Assembly (NCBI RefSeq): GCF_000471905.2
Contig: NW_006498527.1
Location: forward strand, 2,810,677 to 2,874,676
Reading direction: 5' to 3'
Origin: Amborella trichopoda
Lineage: Eukaryota; Streptophyta; Magnoliopsida; Amborellales; Amborellaceae
DNA length: 64,000 nucleotides
Positions 59,048 to 64,000 of this stretch are shown in pieces. The position numbers were made by a program, and so were the translations under genes. Numbering within the stretch: position 1 is the stretch's first letter; every line of letters begins with the position of its first letter. The notes beneath the pieces are model-generated. The model saw only the letters and a list, made by a program, of their open reading frames with translations, searched no databases and was not told the DNA's origin.

Positions 59048-62000
59048 TCATACGTACTGACTTGCCAGTTTACCTTCCTTGACAATGTAATTTTGAGGGG
59101 GGAAGTCCTCACCCTTGAAGTATCTCTCCAACATGTCTTTCACTCCAGCCGCATAACGTATCTGTAAATCCTTTATCAGTTCACAAGAATAATGAAAAAA
59201 CACACACACAAACACATGTAGGGAGAGAGAGAGACCTGGCCATCGATGGTGGTGCCAGAGATATGAGGAGTCATGGCATGATTGGGCATATAGCGCCATG
59301 GGTGATCCTTCGGAGCTGGTTGTGGATTCCACACATCCCCACTATAACCTGAAATCAGGATTCAAAAAATATAAATTCCAATTGATGCACATGCACATGC
59401 ACACAAAAAATGCGATGTGTATGTATGCATGCACAAACGCACACATATTGTGAAATAGTTTGTAAATTCCTATCATAATAGAAGAGCAAACAAATTCAGG
59501 TTTATGCGAAGGCTGCTTCAATTTCGTTTCAAGCTCATCTATGCCGTTTTAGTCGCCCGAAGAACTAAAATCCAGATGCTTATACACGAGATTCTAACAA
59601 CTGAAGCTTACCAATACAAGATTGTAAGAAAATGCATACCAACGTAACATATACATACATACAAACATGCATACTCTGATCTTTCTCATATCTCGTTTCT
59701 ATGTGTGCATAGAGAGAAAGAAAGAGGGGAAGGGGGGGGGGGGGGGGGGGTTTATGTTACTAGTTACCTCCAATGTGGCCATTAGAACAAGCCTCAGCAA
59801 CTGCGTCAGTATCCATGATAGCACCCCTTGCATTGTTCACAATCAGAACACCCTTCTTCAACTTAGCAATACGGTTCTTGTCAAACATTCCCCTGAAACA
59901 CCAATTTCATACCCGAAAAATATCTAAAAATAAAATTGAGGCAGGCTAATATAAGAAAAATAAGTCATTTAACACATGCCAAGTTGATTGCTTTCTCATT
60001 CCAAAAGATTTGTTATTCTTTTAAAATCTAAAAGGATGATAAAAATGAGAGACAGTTATTCTTTTAAAATCTAAAAGAATGATAAAAATGAGAGACAGTG
60101 CCCCTTAGGCATTGGATCAGTGGTAGACATCGCCATTTGGTGAGGGAGGTCAAGGGTTCAAACCCTTGAAGATTGTCCCAAAAGACCAAAGAATCCAACC
60201 TACCCCCTTCTTTCGAGGATTCAAGCTTCGGCTTGATTACTTAGTGTTGACAATTGCAACACTAAAAGGCAAGCCTGTATCTTACTACTGAACTACCCAG
60301 AAAGAAAGAAAGAAGAGACCAACAAATAACATAACAAAATAATCACAAAAAATTAACCCTCACCACTCATCACAAAAAGAAGAAGCAAGAAAGCGAGAAA
60401 AAAGTGACTCCAGGAAAGAAAAGAAAAAAGATGAACTACAAAAGCACAAAAGGACATAGAAATTTACTTGGTTTTCTCAGTAAGTGGTGTGTTGATAACA
60501 ATCACATCACATTTCGGAAGCATAGCATCAACATCCGGCTCAAATTGAGCTCCAATTTGTGCCTCCAATTCATGCTCCATCTTGATTCGATCGTGATACA
60601 ACAAATTGCAGTTGAAAGGCTTCAACCTTTGAAGCAAAAGCTTCCCTATACGACCAGCTCCAACAGTCCCAATTGTTTTCCCCTCAAGGTCGTAAGCTCT
60701 ATATGCTATCGCTGCAACATTCCATTCACCTTTGATGACTTGGTGATAACCAGGCAAAAAATTTCGAACAAGAATGAGAATTCTCATGAGTTCATCCTCA
60801 GCTACTGATACCACATTGCTCCCTGTGATCTCTGCAACTGTTAAGCCAGCTGCAGCAGCAGCTTTCAGATCGATGTGGTCAGAACCAATACCAGCAGTAA
60901 GGAGAAGCTCTAAATTTTTTGCCTTCTTTATACGCTCAGCTGTTACATAGGCTGGGTGGAATGGTGTCGATATCAGAACATGGAGGTCGGGGATATGTTT
61001 CTCGAGCTCTGTGATGATAGAGAAGGACAAATTAGTTAGAATGGGATTGATACCCGAACCAGTAAAGTGTCTGATCCAATCAAACCAGTTGGACTGAATT
61101 TAAAAATATAGAGAAAAATATAGATAATTGTTTAAAAATATAAAAAATATTACAAAAAAATTATCGGTCAAACTAAGAAAAGACTTGGCAGTCCAACCGG
61201 TCATGCTTGCCAATCCAATTCGGTCTTGATGACTTTGGAATGAAAGGTGTTTCTTGGGCTCTTGATGAGTGAAACAAACGATAATTTGCAAATATCAAGT
61301 GTTTCTTCGACTTTTGATAAGAGAGAAAGCCATTATAATGCAATGATGGGTATCCATTTGAAAGATGATTCAAGGGAAAGTAGATAATAATTCAATGAAG
61401 TATGGTGTTCATCCCAAGGTTTTACCTGAACTTTCCAATTTTAGAGAGAAAGATCTAGGTGTTCATGAACTCAAAATCCAAAATTTTATCTAAATAAATC
61501 ATTTAGTAATATTTAGATGAGTCAAAGTATTTTATTTTTAGTTTTTTTTAATACAAATTTTTTTAATATGAAATTTGGTACGTGCATCTTCTCCTTGGGG
61601 CGCACCTATAAAAAAAATATTAACAATAATTTTTTGATAAAAAGTAATGACAAAAATACCCTTTCAAACTTTTAAAGGTATTTCGGTCATTTTATTTTAT
61701 TAAAAATATTCTTTTTATATTTTTAGTTAGTGAGAGTTTAACTAATGAATGAACGCCCAAAATTTGATATAAAAAACAAAACAGAGTTTAATAGAATAAT
61801 GGACGCCCAAACTTTGGTGTAAAAAATAAAACAATATAGAGCCGTGACATTGTGATTGGGGCAATCTCCATTGAAAAATAGAGGAGGGTTGGATAAGGGG
61901 AGGATAGTTGTAAAGGGAACATAGAAAGCTTTCCCTTTAAAGAATAATATCTTTCTCCAAAATGAGTGCACAACTGCAGTTTCTAAAATGTTTCCCATTA

Positions 62001-63304
62001 ATGTTATGTATCATATTCGATACATGTTCTAACCATTAGTGTTTTAAAAAACTTGGCGAGAGATGCCTGCCAATTCTTGTGTACAAAACTCAGGTAAAGT
62101 AAAAAAGTTCTTAAAAATATATTTATTTGTAAAATTAATGCATGTTAATTTTATATATAATTTTTTACATTTGTTCATGATGATTTGTGAGTTTTCGTGA
62201 CAAATGCCCTATTTTTATATTTTCCCTTTTCTTTATTTTTTTGAATACTTTCTGGCCATAAATCAAATTTTTTCCAAAGGGTTGTGGATGGTATTGTGTC
62301 CACAACATGTGTATGCTTCATAGGTGCACACGCACCTGGTTCAGATTGATCCAGCCTATCCAAGGCTAAAAAAGATATTTTTTAATTTTTATTCAAAAAT
62401 GATATTAATCTGAATTTAGGCTTTAGCTTCATTTTTATAAGTTTTTATATTTCCCCTTTTCTTTATTTTTTTGAATACTTTCTGGCCATAAATCAAATTT
62501 TTCCAAAGGTTTGGTATTGTGTCCACAACATGTGTATGCTTCAGAGGTGCACACACACCTGGTTCAGATTGAACCAGCCTCATCCAGGGGCTAAAAATGA
62601 TTTTTTTTTAAAATCTTTATTCAAAAATGATATTAATCTGAATTTAGGCTTTAGCTTCATTTTTATAAATAGAATCAAATAAAAATAATATTTCGAATAA
62701 AATTATTGATCAAAATAAATTTAGTGGTATTTTGATATTTTTATTTAAAATATTTTGTGATCATTTTATTTAGTTATCTTTAGAAAAAGAGACCTACACC
62801 TCAAAATTCAAACATGAAATTCGTCCACCCTTCCACCCGTCCACATGATGTGGAGGAGATGCTTTTCCTTTTCCAAATTCATCTTTTATGAAATTTTTAT
62901 TTGGACGTTTAACATTGCTCGTGGTTTACTTTGTTTTTTATCAGTTTTTTTATCTTGAACAATTTTCATGCATTTTTTTATCAAAATTTTAACCCTTTTT
63001 TAGCTGGGGCTCCTGCATGACCCGTGTCCGAAACCCGAGACGAGTAAATGAGCATTTGATCAAAAGTCAAACAGGCTCCCTCTCTGTCTCTCTCTCTCTG
63101 TGAATTGAGCATAATGGATAATAATACTTAACCACAGTAGGGGCCTTCCTTGTCATCTGTTACTATGTATTGGTGGCCTTGAGATTCAAGCCAACCCTTT
63201 ATGCCAAGAGCATTCTCTGCACAACCCAAGAAGTTCGGGTTCATGGACGCATACTCGTTGGCCTTGTAAAACACGCCCACGATCTTCTTGCTTCCTGATG
63301 ATGC
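59048..63304 (-). CDS. FDH: NAD-dependent formate dehydrogenase, mitochondrial (5' exon outside the window)
   Basis: Five minus-strand exons, 63304-63133, 61008-60468, 59892-59768, 59348-59236 and 59161-59048, join in frame through GT-AG introns. They give 354 residues ending 'GKLASQYV'. FDH oxidises formate to CO2 with reduction of NAD+ in plant mitochondria. Visible motifs, numbered within this fragment, are '[10 protein letters not shown]' (substrate region), Asn122 in 'GSNVVSVAE', the Rossmann 'GAGRIG' at 174-179 with NAD-specific Asp197 (YHD), catalytic Arg260 in 'NNARG', Gln289 in '[10 protein letters not shown]', and catalytic His308 in 'AMTPHISGT'. The first exon of FDH genes encodes the transit peptide. 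I could not find it in 63305-64000, so it probably lies beyond the window edge. All catalytic residues I can check are present, so the gene appears functional. The introns contain a SINE, a 19-G run and a tandem duplication. Confidence 0.93.
59732..59750. repeat. Run of 19 G next to an FDH splice donor
   Basis: The run lies in the intron about 18 bases past the donor of the exon at 59768-59892; on the sense strand it reads as 19 C. Such runs are length-unstable and prone to sequencing error, so the exact count is uncertain. Confidence 0.7.
60013..60098. repeat. 43-bp tandem duplication
   Basis: Two near-identical units contain 'ttattcttttaaaatctaaa' and 'gataaaaatgagagacag', in the FDH intron, immediately before the SINE. 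Confidence 0.7.
60099..60314 (+). mobile_element. tRNA-derived SINE in an FDH intron
   Basis: Pol III A box 'ggatcagtgg' (60114-60123) and B box 'ggttcaaaccc' (60155-60165) lie about 31 bases apart, as in tRNA genes. A non-tRNA body follows, ending 'actgaactacccag' and an (AAAG)n tail. Orientation is opposite to FDH transcription. A decayed relative is at 42035-42160. Confidence 0.75.
61009..62205. other. FDH intronic sequence
   Basis: Part of the 2124-bp intron 61009-63132. AT-rich, with a small doublet of about 60 bp at about 61735-61835 sharing 'cgcccaaa(a/c)tttg'. Nothing else was recognised. Confidence 0.45.
62206..62685. repeat. Tandem duplication of about 240 bp in an FDH intron
   Basis: Two units share 'tttgaatactttctggccat', 'gtgtccacaacatgtgtatg' and 'ctgaatttaggctttagctt'. 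The second starts near 62447. Identity is about 90% by eye, with small indels. Confidence 0.75.
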
Positions 63305-64000
63305 CTATAACAACAACAACAACAATGTCTCAATTCAGCATGCAGCAAAAGAAACACCAATTTATCGTTCGTCTCAACCGTGTATTGAGTAAAAACAAGT
63401 TTCAATCCGATTTGAATGATCTTGTTGAACTTCAATTATGACTGGTTAAAGCCGCCAAAATGAAGTTAGACAAGTTATTTTATTTTATTTTAATTTAATA
63501 TCCAGCACCATTTGATTGCCTGTCAAACGAAAAGAGAATATTAAAGGTATGAATATGGTCCTTCCGCGGGACCAACTTGTTCACCCTTGTTATGAACTTA
63601 GGAAAACAATAAAGTAAATATTTGAGGAACTAAAAAATGCCTAAGTTCATTTTCTTAGGATTATATAATTTTTTTTTTTTAATGTTTTTCAAAGTCACCG
63701 ACCGGACTTGCTAAACCGGGTGAGAGCCAATGGCCAGTTCGGTTTTACGTGGCCGGTTCCGATCTGTGATGTTACCTCTCTCTCGTAATGCCTCATAAAC
63801 CTCTTGTCTAAGAGTAAAAAAAACATATTTAAGAGTTTTTCTTTTAGTAATAATTTTAACTCCGAGATGATTAATATATATAAAAAAGTCCATAAACAAA
63901 ATTTCATTCCAATTTTAAAATATCATTTTCTTCCAAATATATGGATTATTTTTTTTATTTTTTTATTTTATGAGGTTGATTGGTTGGCGGACCCTAAATC
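63305..64000. other. FDH intron running to the window edge
   Basis: No transit-peptide-like coding sequence with a donor is visible on the minus strand here. There is a GC-richer patch at 63695-63770 of unknown nature and a short (AAC)n near 63307-63324, next to the splice acceptor. Exon 1 of FDH is expected beyond 64000. Confidence 0.45.

Noticed and set aside
60404-60808. 134-codon plus frame
   Set aside because: Antisense of the largest FDH exon.
63695-63907. Search for the FDH transit-peptide exon in this GC-richer patch
   Set aside because: No suitable Met/Arg/Ser-rich frame ending at a donor with the needed phase 0; the exon is probably outside the window.

Overview
This is plant nuclear DNA, almost certainly from an angiosperm with a moderately large, repeat-rich genome. 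It carries four intron-containing plant genes with GT-AG introns, long AT-rich non-coding stretches, many (CT/GA)n and (AT)n microsatellites, and a dense load of short non-autonomous transposons. Two runs of N (37360-38012, 56669-57088) sit inside (AT)n arrays and are assembly gaps. Lineage cannot be fixed from the sequence. Introns of up to 13 kb would suit a woody magnoliid or early-diverging eudicot, but that is only an inference.

Genes. (1) + strand, 2807-17066: a short NFD6-like mitochondrial protein (105 aa) in three coding exons. The last exon supplies only the final six residues and the stop, after an intron of about 13.4 kb packed with transposon remains. (2) + strand, 26220-30329: a polygalacturonase-1 beta-subunit-like (PG1beta) cell-wall protein with 21 FxxY motifs and a C-terminal BURP domain. 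It has an extra 1.8-kb intron and an in-frame 17-residue tandem repeat inserted inside the BURP domain. (3) - strand, 43453-46918, with a 5'UTR exon from 50187: a 137-aa OB-fold nucleic-acid-binding protein of the At4g28440/SOSS-B-like family. (4) - strand, 59048-63304 and continuing off the window: NAD-dependent formate dehydrogenase (FDH). All but its first, transit-peptide exon is present.

Mobile DNA. The dominant family is a MITE of about 380 bp with long terminal inverted repeats and 9-bp target duplications (Mutator-like by inference). At least thirteen copies, in two end-types, lie throughout the window. They are nested in places, including a three-level nest at 411-2615. Other elements are an hAT-type MITE with an 8-bp target duplication, an element with arrays of a palindromic GAATCG motif, tRNA-derived SINEs, truncated LINEs of the RTE and L1 types, and broken LTR-retrotransposon fossils.

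Tandem and inverted structures. Notable are a 578-bp direct duplication that copies the splice acceptor of the OB-fold gene, a hairpin with 62-bp arms in the same intron, a four-unit minisatellite of about 269 bp with a CACGTG in each unit, and duplicated promoter sequence upstream of two genes. The four genes have unrelated roles (mitochondrial small protein, cell wall, nucleic-acid binding, one-carbon metabolism). I see no sign of a functional cluster.
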